From Hymenolepis diminuta (Eukaryota > Platyhelminthes > Cestoda > Cyclophyllidea > Hymenolepididae): DNA of 64,000 nt. The stretch spans positions 35,958 to 99,957 of the forward strand of contig CAADRB010000136.1 in the NCBI GenBank assembly GCA_900708905.1, in the 5' to 3' direction. A model generated the notes under the pieces. The model did not search any database, was not told the origin of the DNA, and saw nothing but the letters and a program-made list of their open reading frames with translations. Position numbers and translations under genes: made by a program. Shown here piece after piece: positions 1-12,837 of this stretch; within the stretch, counting starts at the first letter, position 1; each line of letters starts with the position of its first letter.

Positions 1-512
1 ACTTACCGCATAATGAAAATTATTATTTCATAAAACCAATATATAAAATACTTCTCATAAAATCGCTTCTGAAATTAAACATAGTCCGATACCTAAAGTA
101 GAAAATCTCAGACTTTTAAAGAAAAATGTTAAACTTTGTTATAGATATTGGTAGTACTTTTACACATGAATTGTTTTATTCACATGAATTATTTCTATAT
201 TTCATGTGGTATATATATATATGTAATTTTATTTTTTGTATTTTTCCTTCCACCTTTTCGCCATGGTGGAACTACTGTCATTTCAGTATTGTTTTCCTGA
301 AATTGTGCATGCTTGTATGAGGTATGATTTAAATTCTCCAGAGTTACTTTATCAGTTAGGTTTATTCAGCTTCTATTCACTACAGTGCTTCAGACATACT
401 TAACCAAATCACATTCCAGTGAAACCAATTTTTCTGAGTCCAGATAAAGGAAATAATTTATTTGTAACATTTTCAGAACTAAAAATCAAAAGATCAGCAG
501 GATTTAGCCAAT
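1..512. other. 5' flank of the choline transporter gene
   Basis: No convincing coding region is seen here. A pyrimidine-rich acceptor-like site (ACATTTTCAG) ends at 476, 36 nt before the transporter start codon. It could be a 5'-UTR splice acceptor or a spliced-leader trans-splice site of the kind flatworms use; which one is inference. On the minus strand the first bases read ATGCG followed by a consensus donor GTAAGT (positions 11 to 1), so a small divergent exon could lie at the window edge. Confidence 0.3.
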
Positions 513-3500
513 ATGGTGTCAGTCAATATCCCAGGAATAGTTGGAATAATCTGCTTTTACCTCTTAATTCTCGTGGTCGGAATATGGGCTGCTCGAAAGT
601 CAAAGAAATCAGCTTTTGCGGCTAGACGTCCAACAAACGGTAACAGTAGCACGCCAGCGCAAGGCGAAATGACGGACTCTGAGGATGTCATGTTAGCTGG
701 TAGAGATATTGGTCTCTTTGTGGGCATCTTTACAATGACGGGTAGGTGAGAGGCTTTTACATATTCCATAAATTTGTAATTTGATTATTCAAAAAATCGA
801 ATTTTATTAAATGTCGATAATCAAAATTACCAGTTTTTATCGAAGTGCAAGGTAGACATAGTGATAAACAGCTTTTAATGGAGAAAAATAATCTCGAGAA
901 TTCCGGTTTGAAAGTGAAAAATCATTTTAATTTCAATTAGTGATAAACACCATCCAGTCTTGATAGACTTTTCAGCCAGAGATAATAGAGATCATAACGT
1001 TCTGTTGAACTTTGAATTTGAAGTGAGTAATTTGACTTGTAGAGGATTTTGAGGATCAAAAATTTTCGTTCTCAGCATTTTCACCGTTAATCATGCAACG
1101 TATTGAAACTGCTTACTAAAGACTTAGAGAGAGAAAGCGACTTGACTAGACCGTACCTTAGTTTCTTCTGTCACGTATCAAAGTTGGAGAAGAATAAAAA
1201 TGCTAGAGGGGGAACATCATAAATCAAACTACTAGCAGATTTTATTTTCTTTTATTGTAAAGGATAGCTGCAGGATTTCAATGATCGAAACCATATTATT
1301 TTCTTCTCTGCATGGCAACTAATAAATGTAAGTCAACTCTGTTCTGTGAGGTCTGCTAAGATCATGTAAGATCATCTGTTTTCTCTGGCTTTGAAAGGCA
1401 AAATTAATTAAAGTGACAAACCCGACAATCTTAATTAAACAACCGGTCGATAAGCGATGGAGATTGTGCGTATACACTTGATCAGTAATCCAGAGGAAGA
1501 ATTTTGAACTTTGAATTTTAGAACCGAAAGCAGTGAACTGTCCACCAAATGAATGCTCTACAACTCGAATTCGAAAACCAAAATTAAGTAACCTTTTTTC
1601 GATACCTTCCCCTTACTCTTTACCTAACATAAAGGATGAATCCCTCTGCAACTCCGAAATTTTTATCCTACGTCATCACTAATCCCTGAGGTTTAATTAT
1701 CACGTCCTCATAATGGTGTTTGAAATTGCTAACATTATTGTACTCCCAGGGTCTCTGCGAATAAACATCGTGTGCCCTCATATGATTTATTTTATCGATC
1801 CGAATAACCAAATTAAGTGTACCTCGATTGATCGTTGCAAAGGTACAGTTTCACCTCCGGGGTATTCGGAACCAGTCCTGCTGTTCATGATTTCCCTCCT
1901 GTTCCTACAACCATCCTGTTTAATCAAAAGTAAACAAGCGAATATGCCCTCACTCTCGTCCTCATCCAAGTGACAAATATAGTTTGCTTTTCAATACACA
2001 CATACAGATGGGAGGAAGACGTTTACACTTTCGCTCCTCAGACACATCCTCCTACGCTGCTTTCTAATCCTCTTTCTTCCTCAATTCTCTTTTTCCCTTT
2101 TGGAAGTCTCTGTTGTGGTTTCGTTCAATACACCTTGGCCATTGACTGCATTATAAGCAGCAATTACTAATGGAGGGATGACATTTTGATTGCAGCCAAA
2201 ATGTGACAGACATTTTAAGGCACCAGTTCTGCAACTGGTAATGAGTCACTGACAGATTAGAAGAAAAAGTTCATCTACTTGAGAAAAATTTGCATAAAGT
2301 CTCCTTAAGGTTCATATGAAGGATTTGTCAGAGGTAATTTTTGGAAAAAGTATTGTTCCTTGGTTGATCATTGGAAATGAAACGCATGTGATGATCTTGT
2401 TCCTACTCGAATTGTACGATGTCAAACATGCAGCTGCAAGTTGTAAGAAACTGTTTTTGAAAGGAGAATGCAGTGACTGAATACGATAAAAAAGACTATT
2501 TTGAGTTCTTATTATTTTTAACGAGCAAGGAGCCCTAAAATTTTGCGGTTTGAAAATAACTGATATTAGATAAATCGATTTTTCTATTTCCTTCTAATAA
2601 ATAGCTACATGGGTCGGTGGAGGTTACATCAATGGAACAGCAGAAAGTGTATATGACCCAACACAAGGCCTTCTTCTTTGCCAAGCTCCCATTGGATATG
2701 CGCTTAGCTTAGTCATTGGTAAGTTTTTTAGAGGTTTCAAATATGCCTCAATTATAAAATATATTTTCTAAATAGGTGGAATATTCTTTGCCAACAAAAT
2801 GCGGTCATTTGGTTATGTGACGATGCTTGATCCCCTTCAAGCTAAGTATGGTGATCGAATGTGCGGTCTCCTTTTCATTCCCGCTCTAATGGGTGAAATC
2901 TTCTGGTCTGCCGCGATCCTCGCTGCTCTCGGTAAGTTATTCTTTGTGCTACTTGTATAAAATAAGCAGTGCGTTATTAAAACTTACATTTCGATAATTT
3001 GTAGGAGCTACAATTGCAGTTGTAGTAGGAATCGATGGAACGGTTTCAGTTATTGTATCAGCATGTATTGCGCTGCTTTATACGTTATTTGGTGGGCTTT
3101 ATGCTGTTGCGTACACCGATGTCGTTCAGCTTTTCTGCATATTCGTCGGTTTGGTAAGTTTCAATTTAGAAAAATGAAGATATCGTGATGAGATAACTTT
3201 TCATTAATTTCATTTCTAACTTTCAGTGGCTATCGATTCCTTTTGCAATGACTCATTCAGCTGTTCATTCGATTTCACTAAACTCAACTCGATGGATCGG
3301 CTCCATACCAACAAATAGTGTTGCTCTGTACATCGATAATCTTCTGATGCTAATCCTTGGTGGCATTCCATGGCAGGTTTACTTCCAGGTGTGATATTTT
3401 CTCTTGAGATTTCCTAACTATTCATATTAGCTTAACCTAATTATTTTATTTTAGAGAGTCCTTTCCGCGAGAACAGCCCGTAATGCCCAAGTTCTAAGCT

Positions 3501-4489
3501 ATATGGCTTCGTTGGGATGTCTGCTAATGGCTGTTCCCCCCATTTTGATTGGGGCTGTAGCTGCAAGCACAGACTGGAACGCAACAAATTATAAAGGAAC
3601 CGTAGATAACTTAATACCACCTTCTGAGAGAAAACTTGTGCTTCCTCTAGTGCTGCAATACCTCTGTCCTCCAGCTATATCATTTGTTGGACTTGGTGCA
3701 GTATCGGCTGCTGTCATGTCTTCTGCAGATTCCTCTGTATTTTCTGCAGCCTCGATGTTTGCACACAACGTGGTAAAACCAATATTTCCTTCTGCTTCTG
3801 ATCGCGTTATTCTTATCGTTATGCGAGTGAGCATTTTCATTGTGGGCGCATTGGCTTGCTTCTTGGGAATTATGATCAAATCTGTCTATGAATTGTGGTT
3901 TCTTTCTTCGGATCTTGTCTATGTTATTCTTTTCCCTCAACTTGTATCGGTTTTATTTATTCCTTTTACCAACACCTATGGTTCATTTGCTGGATATATT
4001 ACTGGTAAGGGCTGTTTATCTTTCATAGTCCTTTAAGTTGTAAAAAATAACATCGTGGTTTCGTTTTTAGGCTTGTTTTTGCGATTAACATGTGGAGAAA
4101 AGGCTTTCAGTTTACCGCCGCTATTCTATTACCCTGGATATGATCATGAAGAGGGTATTCAAAGAGCACCTGTTAAGACGATTTCTATGTTAGGGAGTTT
4201 GGCTATGAGCACTTTGGCGTCCTATTTGATGCATCGACTTTGGAAAGCGGGAAAGCTGTCAGGAAAACGCGATGTTTTCAAATGTATGGGAAGACAACCA
4301 TCGGTATCCATTGCCGTACCTAGATCAATTGTGATTGGAACAGAAGATTTTGAGCCGAGCGTGGACGCATCTAATGTGTATATTACAAAGAAGGATCCAG
4401 AAGAAGTGAACGTTGTTAACGCTGACTCACAGGAAAAGGTCGATGAAGCCGAAATTCCTCTTACAAACAACACAAATACAAAACCTTAA
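513..4489 (+). CDS. SLC5A7: High-affinity choline transporter (SLC5A7/CHT1 family), complete, 7 exons
   Basis: Sodium-coupled plasma-membrane choline uptake carrier, in other animals the rate-limiting supplier of choline for acetylcholine synthesis at cholinergic terminals. Exons are 513-741, 2605-2718, 2776-2931, 3005-3153, 3227-3388, 3455-4004 and 4071-4489. All introns are GT-AG and the joined frame is open for 592 residues (human CHT1 is 580). Family blocks are [13 protein letters not shown] (residues 78-90), [56 protein letters not shown] (356-364) and [13 protein letters not shown]1 is about residues 7-27. The sequon NAT at N312 aligns with the glycosylated sequon of mammalian CHT1. The TM1-TM2 loop is longer than in human, and the C-terminal tail is diverged, ending in polar T/N/K residues. 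Intron 1 is 1,863 nt; the other five are 57-73 nt. The start is the first in-frame ATG, giving the usual short N terminus. Confidence 0.97.
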
Positions 4490-4699
4490 CTAGAAAGATT
4501 TTGCCATAATTAGTTTAGAAAATCCCCAATTCTTGATCCTTGCTCGACTCTCCACTTTATCTTCTCTGTTTTGCTTCTGCGGTTGTGAATTGAAATTGAT
4601 GGTTAGTGAATTGCACCGGTTGTGATCAGATTTTTAGATTCCTGCTGCTGTTATTATCCTATTTTTCCTTTTTGTGTGAGGTATTATTTTGTTTGATGT

Positions 4700-4705
4700 A
4701 ATAAA
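4700..4705 (+). terminator. Poly(A) signal of the choline transporter gene
   Basis: AATAAA lies 211 nt downstream of the transporter stop codon, inside a T-rich 3' flank. It is the first canonical hexamer on the plus strand after the stop. The assignment is by position only. Confidence 0.6.
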
Positions 4706-4764
4706 GCAGTTTGTTGTCAATAATTAGCTTGATAATGTTTTAAATTCCACCTATTTCTCTGGAA

Positions 4765-5169
4765 CTATTAAGCTAACAACAGCAACAGCAGTTTTAGAGC
4801 AGAACACTACCCCAAAATATATTGGAATAACCACTATGAGGATTTAAGCGAGTAAGAGTGATGAGGAGTAAAAGCGACGAGAAGGCAGCGTAGAAGCCGG
4901 TGAATGACAAACGTATCTAGGCCTGTGTGTGGAATACAAAGTTTATATGAGTCACTTGAGCAAGGGCATGAATGAAGGTGTAAATTTAATAAAACAGGAC
5001 AATTATAGAAGGGTGGGAATTGATAGAGGCTTTAAGACATGACATAGTTGTTTTGGGCCATGGGGACATAAAGACATCACTACAGCCTCGTGGAAGAAAA
5101 GTCGAAGTATTCTCACAGAGAAAGTATGAAAAAAAGTAGTTATTGAAGTGCATAGAGTCATCCTCCAAC
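4765..5169 (+). repeat. Decayed copy of LTR-like repeat family R1
   Basis: This matches the best copy at 55018-55492 in order along its length. Shared blocks include the CAACAGCAACAGCA region, TATATGAGTCACTTG, GGACAATTATA, GAAGTATT and the end GTCATCCTCCAAC. The 5' end is worn and the TGTTGG terminus seen in other copies is not recognisable. A 60-codon minus-strand open frame inside it is incidental. Confidence 0.75.
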
Positions 5170-8121
5170 TTATTTAACTAATCTACTCTGAAGAGTGTGA
5201 CCCCTGATAACATATATTCTGTCTTTGAGATCAAAGAACATATGACTCAGGGGTCATGCAATTTTGCTAGCCGACCCAAAAAGCGCTTGAAGAGTTGTTT
5301 ATTACTATAGGTTTTTGAGTGATTTGCTCGTTATACCGACTAATTTGGCCTTGACGGTTAAATTTAAAATGAAATCAGACGTACAAAATGACTTGCGAAA
5401 ATTCCCAAGTTTAAGTTCTCATTCTATGCCAACAGTCTTTGAATTTTTATACTTTCAATACACGATTATTATAAGTATTTCACTAATGTACTGAGTATCG
5501 CTGCAGTCAAAATACAGTAACATTTTAACTAAATCAAAAAGTAAATATATTGTATAACAAAGTGATAATTATTACATGCTTCGAGTCATTTTTAGATCAG
5601 AAATGTAATAACAAATAGGGCAAAACAAAATCTAGTATTGAGCATGGGATGCGGCGACCAGCGTAAAGGCCTGTCGAGTCAAAAGTTACTAAGTTGTGTA
5701 CCAGAAAGGCACCAAAAAATTCGACTCAAATCAAATTGAGGATTGAAAATACGCTGGAGATTATGTTAAAGGTTGCTCTCAGACTTGGTAAGCTGTCCTA
5801 ATGATCTTATCCTTATATTTAAAAAAAGAGTTTTGACTTCGAAATATTTCTTTTTAGCAACTAAGAGTATAGCTGTAAGACCAGCTTGAAGAAGAAATTG
5901 AACCTGACAAAAATTATCTATCTACTTGCATTTTTAATGATATCGTCTTCTGTTGTAAAATATAACCATCTTTCAATATTCACTAAAATATAGAGGTTGA
6001 AGTGTCAAACCTGTCCAAAACCTACTTCTTGAAACTAGACTTTTCCTAATAAAGTCTCAAATTTGGCTCAAATTCTATTATCAGTTGTAATTGATTAGGA
6101 CTGTTGATCGAATAGTACAAACAGATAACTTTAAACGATAATGCTTAGTGCAGTTCTTACTACTAGAACCGGTATGATCACTGAGGATGGCGGCTATAGA
6201 TGTTAAGGACTAGCTTACAGAGATACGGCACCAATGTCAAAGATTTACGTTTCAGTTAAAAACGCTTCGTTATACCTTGCATATCCGTACGCAGTGCTTT
6301 ATAGCGCTAATGAGACGTTAGTTTAAATGATTTTCACGTTTGCTAGGCTGCCCATACACCTTTTGCACTCTCTAAAATAATTTGTTACATATTTAAATAA
6401 TACTTAAAGTAATTCTAATAATACATATAACTGGTCTTAGCTGGTATTTAAAGATAGCAGGATACAAGAAAATTCGATGATAAAGAAGACCTTAGATGAT
6501 AACTTACAGAATATATCTTTTGCAATTATGCTTGTTAATAATAGTGACTTCGCCATCTCTAACAAGTCATTCAAGTAGAACTTCAAATGTTTTATTACAA
6601 AAGGATTCAGCTATGGTATTGTGATGATTCATCATTTAGCCTTTTAGCATAATGTCCCATTACTATTGGGAAACTTCCGCTACCGCATCAAAATATTCAT
6701 TTTCTTTTTAAAATGGCTCAAAAACAGGTTTAAGCGTGTGAAGATGGATGATTATTCACAAGAAGCCATTGTTTGTTTAATGGTAAATCGAAGAAAATGT
6801 ACACGTATCAGATTTAAGTTTTCACTGTTACGTTTACAATGGTTGAAGAATCATTGAATCATCTTCTTGACTTAAAATAGAGAAAAAATAACTACTTTTC
6901 AATTTATAAAATATTTTGCTTGTATGCTCGAACGCAGAGACGTAAAGTATTCACTACCAACTGCTTTGGCCACTGTGGACTCAAAACACGAACATGATCA
7001 AGTTTGACGTTTCCCTTCAGCCAATGTAAAATACTCGGAGTCGGATGATGTATTCAAAGGACGCCTCATATATAGAGCAAGGAAATTGCATGCAAAATTG
7101 TAATACACGTTGAAATTCACACCAATTAATGCACCATTTTAGATAGCCAAATAAAATTGATACACATTTGAGTAAATAATCAACCAGCCGCTTTGGTTAC
7201 AGTTTATCGTCATTCCTCAATTTTAGTATCATGATTTGAATAGATCAATTTTTATTCCCGCTTTTGTGAAACCACATATTCTGAGTTTGTGCCGAAATTT
7301 ATTTATTTGTAAAAGAATTTTACATTTGCTTAGAAATGAACATTATTTCAAAATTATTTACCATTTAGCCCAAATATTTTATTGTTGTATTTTACTAAAT
7401 AAATAGGATATATATCCTGATATGGCTTTAAAATAAGAATAGCAATTCCTCTTCACATTATGAAAAACTAAATTTAAAAAAATTTATTATAGTTATGTTC
7501 GGAGCAGTAAATAACAAGAACGATACCAAAAAACAAAACAATTTTTTCCCAACACATTAGAATCGGATATTCGTTATGATACATTATTTCCGATGAACTT
7601 ATGATATTGAATTCTCCAGGCAATTAACAAACCAACCAACTATATTGATAAATAGCGTAATATATTAGAATGGTAGCCAACTCCGACTGACATATGCCAG
7701 ACCCTAAGATATCTCTCCCCATTTTCAATTAAGGATGCAATAAGCGCAGACAGCAGTGGAGAAGTTATAACATTGCATACGCAATACTCTCACAGTTCCT
7801 TAAAAATGAAGTATTTATATATACACTACTGACGGTCCATTAGCAAACTTACAACTACCGTTATACGTGGTAGACAGCGCATGTAAGGTTAAAACATCCG
7901 AAAAAAGCATTTTAATTATATACTGCACATCAAACAATAAATTTTCTTTTCACCTTAACCCTCATCTCCCATAAAAAAGAAGTCAATCGTGCAGAATGAA
8001 AATGATTCATAAATAATGGGCAATACACATACACAAAATCTCTGCATAGAACCAAGTCATCAGCGGAGAATTATGAACAACGGGATGGAAAATTGGGTAA
8101 AAGAGTAGAGGGAGCATCATA
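5170..8121. other. Intergenic spacer between transporter and PDAP1-like gene
   Basis: AT-rich sequence with no open frame that has splice sites or recognisable similarity. Because the transporter and the PDAP1-like gene converge here, the spacer holds both 3' flanks. A minus-strand ATTAAA at 7911-7916, about 205 nt past the PDAP1-like stop codon, is a possible poly(A) signal; no canonical minus-strand AATAAA was seen nearer. Confidence 0.4.
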
Positions 8122-11100
8122 CTACTTGTGACTGCCAGTATCCGAGGCTGTTCCCGAATTTCCTTCTGAGGGATTCGCACTTCCGCTCGTGCTAGAACCG
8201 GCAACAGTGACGACAGCAACAACTTTGTTCTTCCCTATCTTGGCGCCAGGTTTGTGTCCACCCCTCTTGCCCTTGTTCTGCTTGGCATCTAACAGAGCCT
8301 GGGCTCTTGCTGCTGCGGCAGCTTTTGCTGCTTCTTTCGCTAATTAGATAAAGCATTGGCCGATGATAAAATAGACATTTAGTACAATTTCATAGGAATT
8401 CTAGGAGAATAGCAATGGACTAATTAGACTAGTCCATTAATTAATGAACTCCAATGACTTCAAATGACTTATTTCTGAATGCATAAAACAAACAAGGATA
8501 GTAAAACTGCTCCCAAAATCCCGATATATGAAGATCTATACTAATCCATCTTTAGAAGGACATCAAATAACTTGCATATTTGATTTAGGGGAGTTGTGAT
8601 ATGAAAGAGAAGGAAGGCTTCTCTTAACCACTTCCAAATTTAAATTCTCAAATTTACATTTACATTAACTTTAAGAAAAAAGAGGATTTTATCAAACATG
8701 ATCTTTTATATTTACTGTTTACCGGATGTGCTCCAATATTTTTCGAACCCATTCAAATATAGATCGTAAAAAATAAGTAATCAAACTTTTTTCCCCAAGT
8801 ATTCGGGAAGTGAATTATTAAACTCACAGTTTATAACCCAAAAAAACTCTGCCAACACCTCACTAACCTTAACCCTATGTGAGATGAAACTTATGGTAAA
8901 TTTCGTCATTCAGAGAACCAAATTGTAATAACAGCGGCAACAAAAATATGTGCACAAAACCACCGAATGCTAAGATTGCCCAACAATACCGATTAAACTA
9001 GCTCATTACCGTGAAGAGCTTAGAAAAGTTATTCGCGATCGTACATATCAAAACCATCGAAGGAAGTTCTTCCATTAAATATTTTACAGGAAGGAACTCT
9101 GAAAGCACTGATTGAGAAAATCGGACGACTAACTCAGTGGTATGAAAAACAACGAATTATTACATTAAAAAATTACGAAAACTTTCAATAAACTAAGGCA
9201 TGTCATTTGATGCTCTCTAGAAAAACTACCTTAAACTAGTTAAAAGCTATCTTATTGATACTAAGAGATAGATAATCATCCGATATAAACGATAAATCAG
9301 ACTAGTAATAAACTGCATCCAGTGCTTACCCTTCTTTTCTTCTTGAATTTTACGCTCCTTTTCCTCTCGTTCTCTCCGAACAAGTTGGAGACGTACAAAA
9401 TCCTGTTCTAATTCAAATTTCGATTTATTGGCAAGTGGATCTTTCAGCGCTTCTCTACAAAAATTAAAATAACGGACAATTATTATGACCGCATTCTGTT
9501 TTTACTGTAAGGTTTGAATGAAACCCTGACCGTTCTCTACGGTTCAGAGGAGCATTTTCCCGAGTAGGAGGAAGACCTGTTCGGTTGGGATTATGAGTTT
9601 CTATGAGATGCGAAACACCGCATGGTTTGACCTCCTTGACTGGTAGAGAGTCATCACTGTCAGATTCGCTGTTGCTTTCCTCTTCGTCACCTCCAATTGT
9701 CGGAACTGGTTCGGCCTGAATAAGTAATGCATAAAATTATTAAATTCGTGAGATTATAAATTTTCCAAATAGCTACCCTTCATTCCCTNGGGGGGGGGGG
9801 AGAGGAGGGGCAAATTTAAGTACTACTAACACAGTTTCAGTAGCAGGGAGAACAATTTCTTAAAGCAATAGCTTGAAAAACTCACCCAATTAACGTAAAA
9901 CTAAAACGGTTTGATATTCGATATTATTTGATTGACTTTAAAGGATTAACCAAAGAGCCGAACTTTGGAGCATACCCACAATACACAGAAGTAAGGTCAT
10001 TCGAGATGGTACACACAGATGTCGTTCGATATCGGTACACATCGATTGATCGTTATCGATGTCTATTGACCTTAGCACAAAATTTAACTAAGATCAATCC
10101 AAAAGATACTCTTTGACAAAAAGACGACATGTAATAGTGTCAACCATCCGACAGAGTAGATATATTTAAATTTAACCAGACGTAAATGAATTTTCTCACC
10201 TACTATTATTGGTGACCAAATGTTCAAAATATAAAAGGGAACTCAAGCCAATAAAATTAGAAGCCATATCCCAATATTTAAACATGAAAGACAACCTGAA
10301 ATCCGAAACATAACTGAGAACCACTCGCAAAGATCAGAAAGCTCCTAGAGATAACAATTCTTAACTAGACTACATCTGAGCATATTACGTGAATAACAAC
10401 TGTTTAGATAAATTGACGAAGGCAATATTTGACGATGACCGAAACCTGACCCTTAGAATAGCACGCAGAAGTATAAAATCATGACACGGCGATTTCAGCC
10501 ATTATCATCGATTGATCTGTTGTCTATATATCCATATTCTGCCACATTGGACACGAAATCAAAACAAGGTTCAAAGCTATAAATAATTTTCAAATTTTAA
10601 AAATAAAAATTTCTAAAAGACAAAGTTTACGCCATTCTTCTCTCTGAACTCTGAATAGTTGTGGATTTATGAACGAAACAGATCAGACCACAAGTTGAAT
10701 TTTGATAGGTTATCTAACATGTCAATCCTATAGGCATCTTATTATATTCCAAATTGGAAAACAAGTTAGCAGTCGTCAACCCTGACACTAAGTGCAACGT
10801 AAATCTAGGGACCTTAGAGGAGATGCATATTAAGTTCTGAAGGTTTTAGAGACAAAAACTTAAATAACTACAAAGAGCGGAACGTGCAGGTACGTGTTTT
10901 GTAAATTAAGATGAGTGGAGAACAAACATCCACTGTATAAAGTAAAACGCCTAAAATTATGCATCTGCATGGACGTAGAGTGTGATATATAATATCTTAA
11001 AAAATAAATTAACGATTAAAATATTTGAGTATTTTTGCTCAAACACAAGAATTTGGATTTAAGAAATGTCTACTAATGCTCACATTGTGGCCTCTAGGCT

Positions 11101-12413
11101 TCAATGGCATTTTCTATAGCATAGAAACGAGCAATGATGACCGAGCGTTCTTATTCATGAACAAAATTAACTTAAACAAACTTCAACAGGCCGTAATTAA
11201 CCTCACGAGAACGCAACTTCAAATGCTTACGTTAAATCAAATTTAATCATATTGCACTTTGAAATAGCATCAATTAAATAATAATTAAACATGAATATCT
11301 CCGATCAATCTTTAAATTACTAATCCAAGCCCTTTAAATGTTGGTCATTATTGTTAGATGAACGGAATTTCCAGTGCTGAATAACATTAAAGACTGATAA
11401 TTATCACGAACCTCAATAAAGCAACCGAAAATAATAATAAAACAACAAATCGTTAATCAGAAGCCGATGTTACGCTTTTCCTTCATAATAGAAACATCTT
11501 CATTTTTAAACATCAAATGAGATGGATATGCACATGATTGTTACCACAGATTAAGCAAGAGGAAAAAACTTGCATTGCATAATGATATTCAAAACAAAAA
11601 CAAATGACTCCAGTGTCAAATTTTGCCACAAGAACCGCCTAAAATCAAGCAACCGGAATAAAAAAAGAAATTGAAATTGTGTTCAGTACATCAATCTAAA
11701 ATAAATAATAGTCGCCGTTCAGGTTGAGGATTAAATCGGCAATAAAACAATTACGCCGGAAACCCGTATGCAGGAAGCGTAATTTGAGCAGATTACTGAA
11801 CAATTACACAATTAGTCAATCTTAGCTTATCAAGAACAGGCTGCAAGATTGACTTTCACGCAAGAGAAACAAACAGGAAAAAAGCACTCTTTTAATAAAG
11901 AGTCCATAGAGCCACAAAATTAAATGCAGAACATTGGAAATTGATTTACCCCTCAATTTAGAATCCAAAGTTCACTAAACTGCAACAGGACCACGTATTT
12001 ATATAGTGAATGTATTTTTTGCTTCATATGATTAAAAACGATCATTAACTATTGAAATTGAACGATTCAAACGGCCAAACTTTAAAAAAACTTACAGCAG
12101 TGTGTTGGGAAATATCACTTTATCATATAGATACACTATAAGACAAGTTCACTAAGGAAAGCGTACAATTAACTAAACAAAAAAACCATCGTAGGAAAAA
12201 GAAAAATGATATGATCAAATAAAATTACCTCATCATCAATCGTAAATTCAAATGGAAGAGTAAAACGATGTCCTCCTCCGCGTCTTGTTTTCTTGTCTAA
12301 AAATAATAGGTTCGAACAAGAAAACAGACACAAAAAATAGCACATTCCGTCGGGAAAATATATTTCACTCATAATTAGGGGAGAGAGAGAAAATAAATAG
12401 ACTTACTTCCCAT
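8122..12413 (-). CDS. PDAP1: PDAP1/HASPP28-family 28 kDa heat- and acid-stable phosphoprotein, complete, 5 exons
   Basis: Small charged phosphoprotein of the PP28/PDAP1 family, a casein kinase substrate in mammals with a poorly defined cellular role. Exons in transcript order are 12413-12407, 12296-12229, 9715-9531, 9454-9330 and 8339-8122. All introns are GT-AG and the frame is continuous for 200 residues (human about 181). Residues 1-13 are basic and Gly-rich (MGNKKTRRGGGHR). Residues 35-48 are an acidic Ser/Asp/Glu block that suits CK2 sites. GVSHLIETHNPNR (58-70) and LNRRERE (82-88) correspond to the family core, in human GVEGLIDIENPNR and LSRRERE. A charged helix of about residues 97-130 (VRREREEKERK) follows. 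The tail is Ala-rich, then basic (KGKRGGHKPGAK), then Ser/Gly/Thr-rich, and looks lineage-specific. The first coding exon supplies only 7 nt. Introns are 110, 2,513, 76 and 990 nt. Confidence 0.92.
9789..9800. other. Ambiguous base plus G11 homopolymer in a PDAP1-like intron
   Basis: One N is followed by eleven G residues in intron 3 of the PDAP1-like gene. The same arrangement on the other strand (C11 then N) occurs at 54961-54972. This looks like a homopolymer or gap-closing artefact rather than biology. It does not touch coding sequence. Confidence 0.7.
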
Positions 12414-12837
12414 AATGAATGCCTGCTATTAAATAGATAAATGAGATAAAATGCATGAATTCAAGAATCGCAAATCTGATTGACAATTTAAAACAATTGT
12501 CTAAAATTGCAATTATAATCGTCAAAATCCTTATTGCATTGAAAATTTCAGATTCTTCGAATTTATTTTAGAAAATTTATGGATTTCCAATGCAGGACTT
12601 TAATTTTTGAAATATGATTAACTTTCCATATGTCTAATGCCCAGCCGCATATTAAATATCTAATATTAATATTTTGAAAATTCTGCAAATAACTCTGTGA
12701 TCCTCATTGTAGAAATTTCATAAATTTTCTACATATATATATATATATCATAAATTAAATCAATTTCGCTTTAATATGATCTGAGGCATCAGGTGTTTCT
12801 AACATATTATAGATAGACGTTTAATTGACTTGAACTC

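Noticed and set aside
3589..3940. Minus-strand open frames under choline transporter exon 6
   Set aside because: Shadows of the conserved plus-strand exon, which has clear homology and splice sites.
8007..8222. 71-codon minus-strand frame overlapping the PDAP1-like last exon
   Set aside because: It is in a different frame from the PDAP1-like coding sequence, which fits splice phases and family similarity.
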